A DNA stretch of 54,711 nt from Gemmatimonas sp. Its GTDB lineage: Bacteria > Gemmatimonadota > Gemmatimonadetes > Gemmatimonadales > Gemmatimonadaceae. The position numbers and the translations under genes are program-made. Below, piece after piece: positions 7,522 to 14,721 of the stretch (positions are counted from its first letter, which is position 1; each line of letters begins with the position of its first letter). The stretch lies in the NCBI GenBank assembly GCA_013822425.1, contig PNKL01000016.1, positions 1-54,711 on the forward strand, in the 5' to 3' direction. The notes below the pieces were generated by a model that was given only the letters and a program-made list of their open reading frames with translations, had not been told where the DNA came from and ran no database searches.

Positions 7522-7809
7522 GTGCGATTCCGGGGTGCGCTCTGCTACATCGACGCATACTGCGAACCGGAGCCGCCCAGCAAGGCGTTGCTGCGCCTGA
7601 CTGGCGAGACCCGGGCCGAGTTCGTGGAGCGACTACGGGCGACCCCGATTCATCTGTGCCGTCTCCGCTACTCCGGCGGGCCTCGACGTTGGACAGTGGC
7701 GTTCTACGCGTACAGCAGCGAGCGCTATGAGCCGGCGGCCTTCCCGAGCGGCGACTTCTTTGGCACTCCCGAAGAGGCGCTCGACCTGGGCGCCGTGTAC
7801 CTGCAATAG
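7522..7809 (+). pseudogene. C-terminal fragment of a small unknown protein fused to the ATPase relic
   Basis: After the junction the frame encodes VRFRGALCYIDAY, then ERLRATPIHLCRLRY, WTVAFYAYSSERYEP and FPSGDFFGTPEEALDLGAVYL, ending in TAG. Its aromatic-rich composition differs sharply from the ATPase part. I recognise the motif set (CYIDA, THLCRLRY-like, FAFYTYSHERYEP-like, FxGTPEEA) as typical of short conserved hypothetical proteins in other bacteria, where it is preceded by its own N-terminus. The fusion points to a deletion that removed the DUF4143 domain and the start of this gene. No function known. Confidence 0.55.
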
Positions 7810-7853
7810 GGCGCGTACCTGCGCCACGGGCACCAACCGCCGGGAGGTACCAG

Positions 7854-8321
7854 ATGGTAAGCCGAAAGCGATCGGCATTCCAGTATCGGTTCAAGGTGAA
7901 CTTCAAGCGTCGCCGGTCGATATGGCGCTCGGTCGTCCTGCGCGGAGACCAAACGCTCGACGACTTGCATGAGATGATCTTCAGTGCTTTTGATCGCAGC
8001 GACCCCCACCTGTATTGCTTCTACTTTCCTAACGCGGCAGCGCGTCGGGCCCCGCTTGGCAAGCGACCCAAGTCGTATATCTCCCCAGAAGCATTCGAGC
8101 CGTCCGCATTCGACAACCGGGAGAGTGCGGACAGCGCGACGCTCGACGAACTCCATTTCCGGACTGGCCAGACGTTCGAGTACCTGTTCGACTTCGGCGA
8201 CGAGTGGTGGCACGAAATCACGGTGGAGGACATCGGCCCGATTGAATCGGGTGCGCCGTATCCTCGCATCGTGGCGCGGAAGGGAGATTCACCACCGCAG
8301 TATCCGGAGGCCGGCGAGTGA
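7854..8321 (+). CDS. Plasmid pRiA4b ORF-3-like protein
   Basis: 155 residues with a good ribosome binding site (GGGAGG) before the ATG. FQYRFKVNFKRRRSIWRSVVLRGDQTLDD matches the conserved opening of the pRiA4b ORF-3 family (YxFKVxLxxxxPxIWRxxxVxxxxTLxDLHxxI), followed by a His/Tyr-rich strand and TFEYLFDFGDEWWHEITVED, the family's FDFGDxWxHxI signature. The family is common on plasmids, islands and in IS elements, and often sits in the same protein or near SEC-C domains; function unknown. It directly follows an ATPase pseudogene, so it looks like the surviving part of an accessory segment. Confidence 0.75.
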   Translation: MVSRKRSAFQYRFKVNFKRRRSIWRSVVLRGDQTLDDLHEMIFSAFDRSDPHLYCFYFPNAAARRAPLGKRPKSYISPEAFEPSAFDNRESADSATLDELHFRTGQTFEYLFDFGDEWWHEITVEDIGPIESGAPYPRIVARKGDSPPQYPEAGE

Positions 8322-8521
8322 AGAGCAGAGCGGCATTGAACAGAGACGGCCGATTTCCGTGGAGACCCCTCTGCTCGGGTGACCGCGTGCGCTGATCCGC
8401 GTTCATCCGTGCAATCCGGAGTTCGGCAGTAATGGCCGGCGCTGGCGCGAAGTTCAACCGACCCCCGCTTGCCTTCCTCATTCGCCCACACGATCATTAG
8501 TGTTGAATACGACAACCGAAG

Positions 8522-8576
8522 CTCGTGGCGATTTTGGGCAAATTGCGGCCACGTTAATCCCTCGCTAAAGCGCCAG
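8522..8576 (+). promoter_or_regulatory. SAM-II-like (SAM_alpha) riboswitch aptamer upstream of metH
   Basis: P1 is CGTGG (8524-8528) with CCACG (8549-8553). The loop begins CGATTT and ends with TTGC just before the right P1 arm, then TTAA, and CGCTAAA at 8563-8569: this matches the SAM-II consensus order GUGGYGAUUU ... UUGC ... CCACGUUAA ... CGCUAAA. The pseudoknot can form between 8535-8539 (TGGGC) and 8572-8575 (GCCA), a changed but complementary pair compared with the usual CC/GG. It sits about 75 nt before metH, the expected gene type. Recognised by eye; not scored with a covariance model. Confidence 0.65.
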
Positions 8577-8583
8577 CCCTGGG

Positions 8584-8607
8584 CGCCCCGTCGCCGAGGG
8601 CGTTTTT
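8584..8607 (+). terminator. Intrinsic terminator between the riboswitch and metH
   Basis: CGCCC (8584-8588) pairs with GGGCG (8598-8602) and is followed by five T (8603-8607). An alternative hairpin, GCGCC (8570-8574) with GGCGC (8582-8586), would use bases needed both for the riboswitch pseudoknot and for the terminator's left arm. That is the layout of an antiterminator/terminator switch. Confidence 0.55.
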
Positions 8608-8652
8608 CGTTCCTCCTCGCTCCACTCGTCCCCCCGCACCACACCCTGTACC

Positions 8653-11600
8653 GTGCCTCATTCCCCTCCCCCCGTCAGTTCCGCTTATCTCTCCGCCCTC
8701 GGGGAGCGCGTGCTCGTTTATGACGGCGCGATGGGGACGAGCATCCAGCGCTTCCACCTGACTGCGGACGATTTCGGCGGCGGATCGCTCGAGGGGTGCA
8801 ACGACCACCTGGTGCTCACGCGCCCCGACGTCATCCAGTCGATCCACGAGTCGTTCCTCGCCGTGGGCTGCGATGTCGTGGAGACCTGCACGTTCCAGAG
8901 CACGCCGCGGCGGCTCGGCGAATGGGGGCTCGAGGAGAAGGCGCGCGCCATCAACATCGCGGCGGCGCGCGTGGCGCGCGCGGCCTGCGACAAGTTCGCA
9001 ACCGCGGCGCAGCCGCGCTTCGTCGCGGGCTCCATCGGCCCCACCGGGATGCTGCCGAGCTCGAGCGATCCGGCGCTTTCGGCCATCACCTTCGCCGCGC
9101 TCGCCGAGCAGTACTACCTGCAGGCGAAGTACCTCGTCGAGGGCGGCGTGGACGTGCTCCTCGTCGAAACGTCGCAGGACATCCTCGAAGTCAAGGCGGC
9201 CATCGCCGGCTTCGAGCAGCTGTTCGCGGAGATCGGCCGCCGGCTCCCCGTGCAGGCGCAGGTGACGCTCGACACGAGCGGGCGGATGCTGCTCGGCACT
9301 GACATCGCCAGCGCGATGACGACGCTCGAGGCGCTCCCGGTGCACGTGATCGGGCTGAACTGCTCCACCGGGCCGGAGCACATGCGCGAACCGGTGCGCT
9401 GGCTCACCGAGCACGCCACGCGCCCCATCAGCTGCATCCCCAATGCGGGGCTCCCGCTCAACACCGGCACCGGCGACGCCGTCTATCCGCTGGAACCGGC
9501 GCCGATGGCCGAGGCGCTCCGCGAGTTCGTGCAGCAGTTCGGCGTGCGCATCGTTGGCGGGTGCTGCGGCACCACGCCGGCGCACCTCGAGGCGGTCGTG
9601 CGGGCGGTGCGGGGGGCATCCGTGTCGGCCGATGTTCGCAAGACGCCAGCGACACTCGGGCCGTCGGCACCGGCTGCGGCTTCTGGCGCCGCGGCGTGGG
9701 TACCGCGCGCCCGCGCCGTCCCCCGCGTCTCGTCCGCCATGCGCGCCATCACGCTGCATCAGGACCCTGCTCCCCTGCTCGTGGGCGAGCGTGTCAACGC
9801 GCAGGGCTCGCGCAAGGTGAAGCGCCTGCTCCTCGCCGAGGACTACGAGGGGATCCTGGAGGTCGCACGCGAGCAGGTGGACGGCGGCGCGCACGTGCTC
9901 GACGTCTGCGTGGCCGTCACCGAGCGCGGCGACGAAGCCGACCAGATGGAGCAGGTGGTGCGCCTGCTGTCGCAGTCGGTGGAGACGCCGCTGATGATCG
10001 ACTCCACCGAGCCCGACGTCATCGCGCGCGCGCTCGAGCACGTCCCCGGCCGCGCGCTCGTGAACTCCATCAACATGGAGAACGGGCGCAAGCGCATCGA
10101 GGCCGTCGTCCCCATCGCCAGGAAGCACGGTGCCGCTTTGGTGGCGCTGACCATCGACGAACACGGGATGGCCAAGACCGCCGCGCGCAAGCTCGAGGTG
10201 GCCCGCAAGATTCACGACATCGTGGTCGGCGAGTACGGCATGTCGAGCGACGACCTGGTCTTCGACGCGCTCACCTTCACGCTCGCCACCGGCGACGCGG
10301 AGTGGATCGACTCGGCGCACGAGACGATCGACGGCATCCGCGCCATCAAGCGCGAGCTCCCCGGCGTCCTCACCATCCTCGGCGTCAGCAACGTCTCGTT
10401 CGGACTCGACCCTGAAGCGCGCGGCGTGCTCAACTCCGTCTTCCTGCACCACTGCGTGCAGGCGGGGCTCGACGCCGCCATCGTGAACCCGGCGCACGTG
10501 ACGCCCTACGCGGAGATCCCGGAGGTGGCGCGCGAGCTCGCCGATGACCTGATCTTCAATCGGCGACCTGACGCGCTGCAACGACTCATCGAGCGATTCC
10601 AGCAGACGGCAGACGGCGGACGGCAGACGGCGGAAAAAGCGGATCCGACCGAGGGCATGTCGCCCGCGCAGCGCGTGCACTGGATGGTGGTGCACCGCAA
10701 GAAGGAGGGGATCGAGGACGCGCTCGACACGGCCGGCGTGCGCGAGCAGCCGGTGCGCGTGCTCAACGAAGTGCTGCTTCCGGCGATGAAGGAGGTCGGC
10801 GACAAGTTCGGCTCGGGCGAGCTCATTCTTCCCTTCGTGCTGCAGAGCGCCGAGGTGATGAAGCGGGCCGTGAAGCACCTCGAGCAGTTCCTCGAGCGGC
10901 AGGAAGGGTATACGAAGGGGACGGTGGTGCTGGCCACGGTGTACGGCGATGTGCACGACATCGGGAAGTCGCTGGTGAACACCATCCTCGCCAACAACGG
11001 CTACACGGTGCACGACCTCGGCAAGCAGGTGCCCGTGAACACCATCGTGGACAAGGCGGTGGAGCTGAAGGTAGACGCCATTGGCCTCAGCGCGCTGCTG
11101 GTGAGCACGTCGAAGCAGATGCCGTTGTGCGTGCAGGAACTCGACCGCCGCGGGTTGAAGTTGCCGGTGCTCATCGGCGGCGCGGCGATCAACCGCCGCT
11201 TCGGCCGGCGGGCGATGTTCGTCGAAGGCGAGCGCGCCTACGCACCGGGCGTCTTCTACTGCAAGGATGCGTTCGAGGGGCTCGAGACGATTGACCGGTT
11301 GCAGGACCCGGCCACCCGCAAGGCATTTACGCAGCAACTGATGGACGACGCGCGCAACGACGTTTTCCTCAATACGGGCGTCGGCAAGGACATCCGGGCC
11401 GGCGAGAGCGGCGGCGCCCGCAGCGACGTGCGTGCCGATGTGCCCGTGCCGCGCGCTCCGTTCTTTGGCGCGCGAGTGCTGCATGACATTCCGCTGGCCG
11501 AGGTTTTTGCGCTGCTCGACCTCGATGAACTCTACCGCCTGCAGTGGGGCGGCCGCGGCTCGGGGCCCGCGTACGACGACGTCGTGCGCGACGAGTTCGA

Positions 11601-12234
11601 ACCGGCGCGGCGGCGGCTCGAAGCCGAGGCGCTCCGCGACGGCTGGCTGAAGCCGCAGGCGGTGTACGGCTACTTCCCCGCCCAGAGCGACGGCAATGCG
11701 ATCATCGTGTACGACCCCGCCGCCTATGAGAGCGACGGCGCCGCGCTGCGCGAGATCGCGCGCTTCGAGTTCCCGCGCCAGGCGGGGCGTGAGCGGCTCT
11801 GCCTCGCCGACTATGTGCGCCCGGTCGCCAGCGACGCGGTGGACGTCATCGCGCTGCAAGTGGTGACGGTGGGCAGCACCGCGTCGGCGCGGTTCGACGC
11901 GCTGCAGCAGGCGGGCGAGTACAGCGAGGCGTTCCTGGTCCACGGACTCGCCGTGGAGACAGCTGAAGCGGTGGCGCAGTGGATGCACGCGCGCATCCGG
12001 CGTGAACTCGCGCTTGAAGACGAACGCGGCAAGCGCTACTCGTGGGGTTACGGCGCCTGCCCCGACCTCGGCGATCACGGCCAGGTCTTCAGGCTGCTGC
12101 CGGTGGAAGCGTCGCTCGGCATGACGCTCACCGAGGCGTTCCAGCTCGTCCCGGAGCAGAGCACCGCGGCCATCGTGCTCCACCACCCGGAGTGCAAGTA
12201 CTATGCCGTGCGCACCGCGGCGGAGGCTACATGA
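8653..12234 (+). CDS. metH: Cobalamin-dependent methionine synthase
   Basis: 1193 residues from a GTG at 8653. It moves the methyl group of 5-methyltetrahydrofolate to homocysteine through cobalamin. Domains in order: homocysteine-binding (about 1-320, zinc ligands Cys237, Cys304, Cys305 in GLNCS and GGCCG); pterin-binding (about 365-640, beginning VGERVNAQGSRK); a linker built from a 7-nt repeat (about 651-662); helical cap (about 670-750); B12-binding (about 755-890, DVHDIG with axial His768); and a reactivation domain to the C-terminus with YFPAQSDGN and YSWGYGACPD. Full length for the family. The stop overlaps the next start (ATGA), and a SAM-II-like riboswitch with terminator precedes it, so high SAM should turn it off. 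Confidence 0.95.
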   Translation: MPHSPPPVSSAYLSALGERVLVYDGAMGTSIQRFHLTADDFGGGSLEGCNDHLVLTRPDVIQSIHESFLAVGCDVVETCTFQSTPRRLGEWGLEEKARAINIAAARVARAACDKFATAAQPRFVAGSIGPTGMLPSSSDPALSAITFAALAEQYYLQAKYLVEGGVDVLLVETSQDILEVKAAIAGFEQLFAEIGRRLPVQAQVTLDTSGRMLLGTDIASAMTTLEALPVHVIGLNCSTGPEHMREPVRWLTEHATRPISCIPNAGLPLNTGTGDAVYPLEPAPMAEALREFVQQFGVRIVGGCCGTTPAHLEAVVRAVRGASVSADVRKTPATLGPSAPAAASGAAAWVPRARAVPRVSSAMRAITLHQDPAPLLVGERVNAQGSRKVKRLLLAEDYEGILEVAREQVDGGAHVLDVCVAVTERGDEADQMEQVVRLLSQSVETPLMIDSTEPDVIARALEHVPGRALVNSINMENGRKRIEAVVPIARKHGAALVALTIDEHGMAKTAARKLEVARKIHDIVVGEYGMSSDDLVFDALTFTLATGDAEWIDSAHETIDGIRAIKRELPGVLTILGVSNVSFGLDPEARGVLNSVFLHHCVQAGLDAAIVNPAHVTPYAEIPEVARELADDLIFNRRPDALQRLIERFQQTADGGRQTAEKADPTEGMSPAQRVHWMVVHRKKEGIEDALDTAGVREQPVRVLNEVLLPAMKEVGDKFGSGELILPFVLQSAEVMKRAVKHLEQFLERQEGYTKGTVVLATVYGDVHDIGKSLVNTILANNGYTVHDLGKQVPVNTIVDKAVELKVDAIGLSALLVSTSKQMPLCVQELDRRGLKLPVLIGGAAINRRFGRRAMFVEGERAYAPGVFYCKDAFEGLETIDRLQDPATRKAFTQQLMDDARNDVFLNTGVGKDIRAGESGGARSDVRADVPVPRAPFFGARVLHDIPLAEVFALLDLDELYRLQWGGRGSGPAYDDVVRDEFEPARRRLEAEALRDGWLKPQAVYGYFPAQSDGNAIIVYDPAAYESDGAALREIARFEFPRQAGRERLCLADYVRPVASDAVDVIALQVVTVGSTASARFDALQQAGEYSEAFLVHGLAVETAEAVAQWMHARIRRELALEDERGKRYSWGYGACPDLGDHGQVFRLLPVEASLGMTLTEAFQLVPEQSTAAIVLHHPECKYYAVRTAAEAT
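10603..10634 (+). repeat. 7-nt tandem repeat inside metH
   Basis: Four and a half copies of (C/A)(A/G)GACGG-type units: CAGACGG, CAGACGG, CGGACGG, CAGACGG, CGGA. It is in frame and encodes QTADGGRQTAE between the pterin-binding and cap domains. Similar GACGGCAGA strings occur between genes near 195-213 and 467-506. Confidence 0.75.
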
Positions 12235-14108
12235 GCGCGGCCCGCAGCGACCTGCTCAAGCGCCTGCTCGACCCGACACAGGTGGTGATCGCCGATGGCG
12301 CGATGGGGACGATGCTGTACGCCAAGGGCGTCTTCATCAACCAGTGTTACGACGAGCTCAACGTGCGCCAGCCCGACCTGGTGCGCGGCATCCACGCCGA
12401 CTACGTACGCGCCGGCGCCGAGCTGCTCGAAACCAACTCGTTCGGCGCCAACCGGCCCAAGCTGCAGCATTACGGACTCGAGGCGCACGTGCACGAGTTC
12501 AACCTCGCGGCGGCCACGCTTGCCCGCGAGGCGGCGGGTGATGAGGCACTGGTCGCCGGCGCCGTCGGACCACTCGGTGTGCGCATCGAGCCCTATGGCC
12601 CGACGTCCCGCGAGGAAGCACAGGAGTTGTTTGCTGAGCAGATGCGCGCCCTCAAGGAGGGCGGCGTGGACTGTTTCATCCTCGAGACATTCAGCGACCT
12701 CGACGAGATCGCGCAGGCGGTGAAGGCGGCGCGCGCGGTGGATCCGACGCTGCCCGTGATTGCGCAGGTGACGGTGGGCACGGACGGGGTGACCTCGTTC
12801 GGTGTTCCGCCGGAGGAAGCCGCAGAAACGCTCGACGAGACCGGCGCCGACATCATCGGACTCAACTGCTCGGTGGGGCCGCAGACCATCCTCGAGGCGA
12901 TCGAGCGGATGGTGCCGGTGACCACGAAGAAGCTCTCCGCCATGCCCAACGCCGGTATGCCGCGCGAGGTCGGCGGGCGCCACATGTACATGGCGAGCCC
13001 CGAGTACATGGCGAGCTACGCCCGCAATCTCATCCAGGCCGGCGTGCGCCTGGTGGGTGGCTGCTGCGGCACGACACCGGAGCACATCCGCGCCATGGTG
13101 GACGGCGTGCGTCCGCTGGTGCCGCGCCATGCCACGGTGGAGCAGTCGGCGGGTGGCGGGCGTCTGTCGCGCGTCGCCGCACATCCCGAGTCGCACGCCG
13201 TCGCGGCGGTGCCGCTCGCCGAGCGCTCGGCGTGGGGGCGCAAGCTCGCCGCCGGCGAGTTCGTGACGAGCGTGGAGATCGTGCCGCCACGCGGCGTCGA
13301 GCCATCAAAGATGCTCGCCGAAGTGCGCAAGCTGAAGGAGGCCGGCGTGGATGCGGTGAACGTGCCGGACGGCCCGCGCGCACAGAGCCGCATGAGCGCC
13401 ATCGCCACCAGCGTGCTCATCCAGCAGGCGTGCGGCATCGAGACGGTGACGCACTACGCGTGCCGCGACCGCAACCTGCTCGGCATGCTCTCGGACCTGC
13501 TGGGCGCCTCCGCGCTCGGGCTGCACAACGTGCTGCTGGTCACGGGCGATCCGCCCAAGATGGGTCCGTATCCCGATGCTACCGCGGTGTTTGACATTGA
13601 CGCCATCGGCTTGACCAACCTCGTCAGCCAGCTCAACCATGGCATGGACCCGGGCGGCAACAGCATCGGCGCGCCGACACGGTATGTCATCGGCGTCGGC
13701 GTGAATCCGGTGGCGATAGACGTCGAGCACGAACTGAAGCGCTTCGCATGGAAGGTGGAGGCGGGAGCCGAGTTTGCGGTAACGCAGCCCGTCTTCGACC
13801 CGGCGCAGCTCGAGTCGTTCGTGTCACGCATAGCGGACACGCGCATTCCCGTCGTGGCGGGCATCTGGCCGCTCGTGTCGGTGCGCAACGCCGAGTTCCT
13901 GGCCAACGAGGTACCGGGCGTGAGCGTGCCGGCGGCTATCATCGACCGCATGCGCCGCGCCAACGAGAAGTCCAAGGACCACGCGGTGGCCGAAGGCATT
14001 GCGATCGCGCGCGCGATGCTGGAGCGCGTGCGGCCGGGGGTGCAGGGGGTGCAGGTGTCGGCGCCCTTCGGGAAGGTGGAGCTGGCGCTTGAGGTGTTCA
14101 AGGCGTAA
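12231..14108 (+). CDS. Homocysteine S-methyltransferase / methylenetetrahydrofolate reductase fusion
   Basis: 625 residues. The N-terminal half (about 1-300) is a homocysteine-binding domain with VIADGAMGTMLY and intact zinc ligands Cys213 (GLNCSVG), Cys278 and Cys279 (GGCCGTTP). The C-terminal half (about 335-620) is the FAD-dependent MTHFR barrel: FVTSVEIVPPRG, VTHYACRDRNLLGM, LLVTGDPPKMG, GAEFAVTQPVFD, PVVAGIWPL. MTHFR makes 5-methyltetrahydrofolate, the substrate of the adjacent MetH. The same domain order is seen in Bacillus YitJ. The ATG at 12231 overlaps the metH stop by 4 nt, so both are co-translated under the riboswitch. The frame extends upstream to 12042 but that part is a metH shadow. 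Confidence 0.92.
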   Translation: MSAARSDLLKRLLDPTQVVIADGAMGTMLYAKGVFINQCYDELNVRQPDLVRGIHADYVRAGAELLETNSFGANRPKLQHYGLEAHVHEFNLAAATLAREAAGDEALVAGAVGPLGVRIEPYGPTSREEAQELFAEQMRALKEGGVDCFILETFSDLDEIAQAVKAARAVDPTLPVIAQVTVGTDGVTSFGVPPEEAAETLDETGADIIGLNCSVGPQTILEAIERMVPVTTKKLSAMPNAGMPREVGGRHMYMASPEYMASYARNLIQAGVRLVGGCCGTTPEHIRAMVDGVRPLVPRHATVEQSAGGGRLSRVAAHPESHAVAAVPLAERSAWGRKLAAGEFVTSVEIVPPRGVEPSKMLAEVRKLKEAGVDAVNVPDGPRAQSRMSAIATSVLIQQACGIETVTHYACRDRNLLGMLSDLLGASALGLHNVLLVTGDPPKMGPYPDATAVFDIDAIGLTNLVSQLNHGMDPGGNSIGAPTRYVIGVGVNPVAIDVEHELKRFAWKVEAGAEFAVTQPVFDPAQLESFVSRIADTRIPVVAGIWPLVSVRNAEFLANEVPGVSVPAAIIDRMRRANEKSKDHAVAEGIAIARAMLERVRPGVQGVQVSAPFGKVELALEVFKA

Positions 14109-14128
14109 CCCATCGATCGCTAGATCGT

Positions 14129-14208
14129 CTCGAGCCGCTGCGCGGCCGCATCCGCCGCGTGGTGCTGCTCGGTCCTGCTCATTGCAAATACGCGCGACGC
14201 TTGCCCTG
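14129..14208 (+). pseudogene. Relic of a MEMO-like gene (internal fragment)
   Basis: Bases 14129-14208 translate to LEPLRGRIRRVVLLGPAH followed by a diverged tail. The intact MEMO gene further on has LEPLRGRVRRVVLLGPAH at 17646-17699, and the two DNA segments are also closely similar. There is no start, and neither the first nor the last metal ligand of the family is present, so this is a short leftover of a duplicated or recombined MEMO gene, 3.5 kb upstream of the intact copy. Confidence 0.7.
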
Positions 14209-14310
14209 CACGTTCACGCGGACGTTGGTGCCCGGGCTGGCCACGGCAGCGGCCTTCGGAACGCGCTAGATTCAGCGCTGTCGGAAGTCTCCCTGGCGCC
14301 GAGTCCGCGG

Positions 14311-14394
14311 ATGGATGAGCAGCTTGAGTTCCTGCAACCGATCGCTTCGCGTCTCGCCCTGGCGGACACCCTCGAACAGTTGCGGCCATCATGA
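14311..14394 (+). pseudogene. C-terminal relic of a nucleotidyltransferase-like gene
   Basis: The last 27 codons before the TGA at 14392-14394 read MDEQLEFLQPIASRLALADTLEQLRPS. The pattern LxxxAxRLxxxDxLExx resembles the C-terminus of the intact nucleotidyltransferase at 23009-23635 (LRDWAARLGVSDLLERAF). No N-terminal catalytic part is found upstream. The stop overlaps the ATG of the small partner gene by 4 nt (ATGA), which suggests an ancient two-gene unit whose first gene was mostly lost. Confidence 0.4.
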
Positions 14395-14672
14395 GCGATA
14401 CGTCACCGGCGACTCGCGCCCAGCTCGCGACGCTCTATGCCGCTCGGAGTGCCGCGGCGCGCTTGCGCATGGCCACCTCGCTGTTCGGCACCGCGAAACG
14501 CCTCGCCATCGCCGGGATTCGGCGCAGCGCCGTCGACCTCGACGAGCAGGGCGTGCGCGCGGCGCTCTTCGATCGCCTGTATGGGGATCTGTTCTCGGAC
14601 GCAGAACGTGCCACCATCCTTCGTCCATCTCGCGAGGCGACGCCGCGAGATGAGCAGGAGGATGTTCGCTGA
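14391..14672 (+). CDS. Small helical protein, homologue of the nucleotidyltransferase partner at 22753
   Basis: 93 residues, MSDTSPATRAQLATLYAARSA at the start, then AARLRMATSLFGTAKRLAIAGIRR, DEQGVRAALFDRLYGD. It aligns over most of its length with the 88-residue protein at 22753-23019 (TSP...LYAxxSxAAxL...LALAGxRR...E...LxRL..GD). In other bacteria I know similar ~90-residue proteins (MSPAxKL...LADIRRR...LRLA) next to nucleotidyltransferase genes. Here the adjoining nucleotidyltransferase is only a relic. Role unknown; a toxin-antitoxin-like pairing is a guess. Confidence 0.6.
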   Translation: MSDTSPATRAQLATLYAARSAAARLRMATSLFGTAKRLAIAGIRRSAVDLDEQGVRAALFDRLYGDLFSDAERATILRPSREATPRDEQEDVR

Positions 14673-14721
14673 TGGCCAGAGCGGCGGTGTCGGATTCACC
14701 TTTCCCCAACCCCCTGTCGAG

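Noticed and set aside
8554-12186. A 1210-codon open frame on the minus strand opposite metH
   Set aside because: It is the antisense shadow of metH: rich in Arg, His, Ala and Val with no domain pattern, while the plus strand encodes a complete MetH.
14120-14392. A 90-codon minus-strand frame after the MTHFR fusion
   Set aside because: It lies opposite the MEMO and nucleotidyltransferase relics and has no family features; the plus-strand relics explain the region better.
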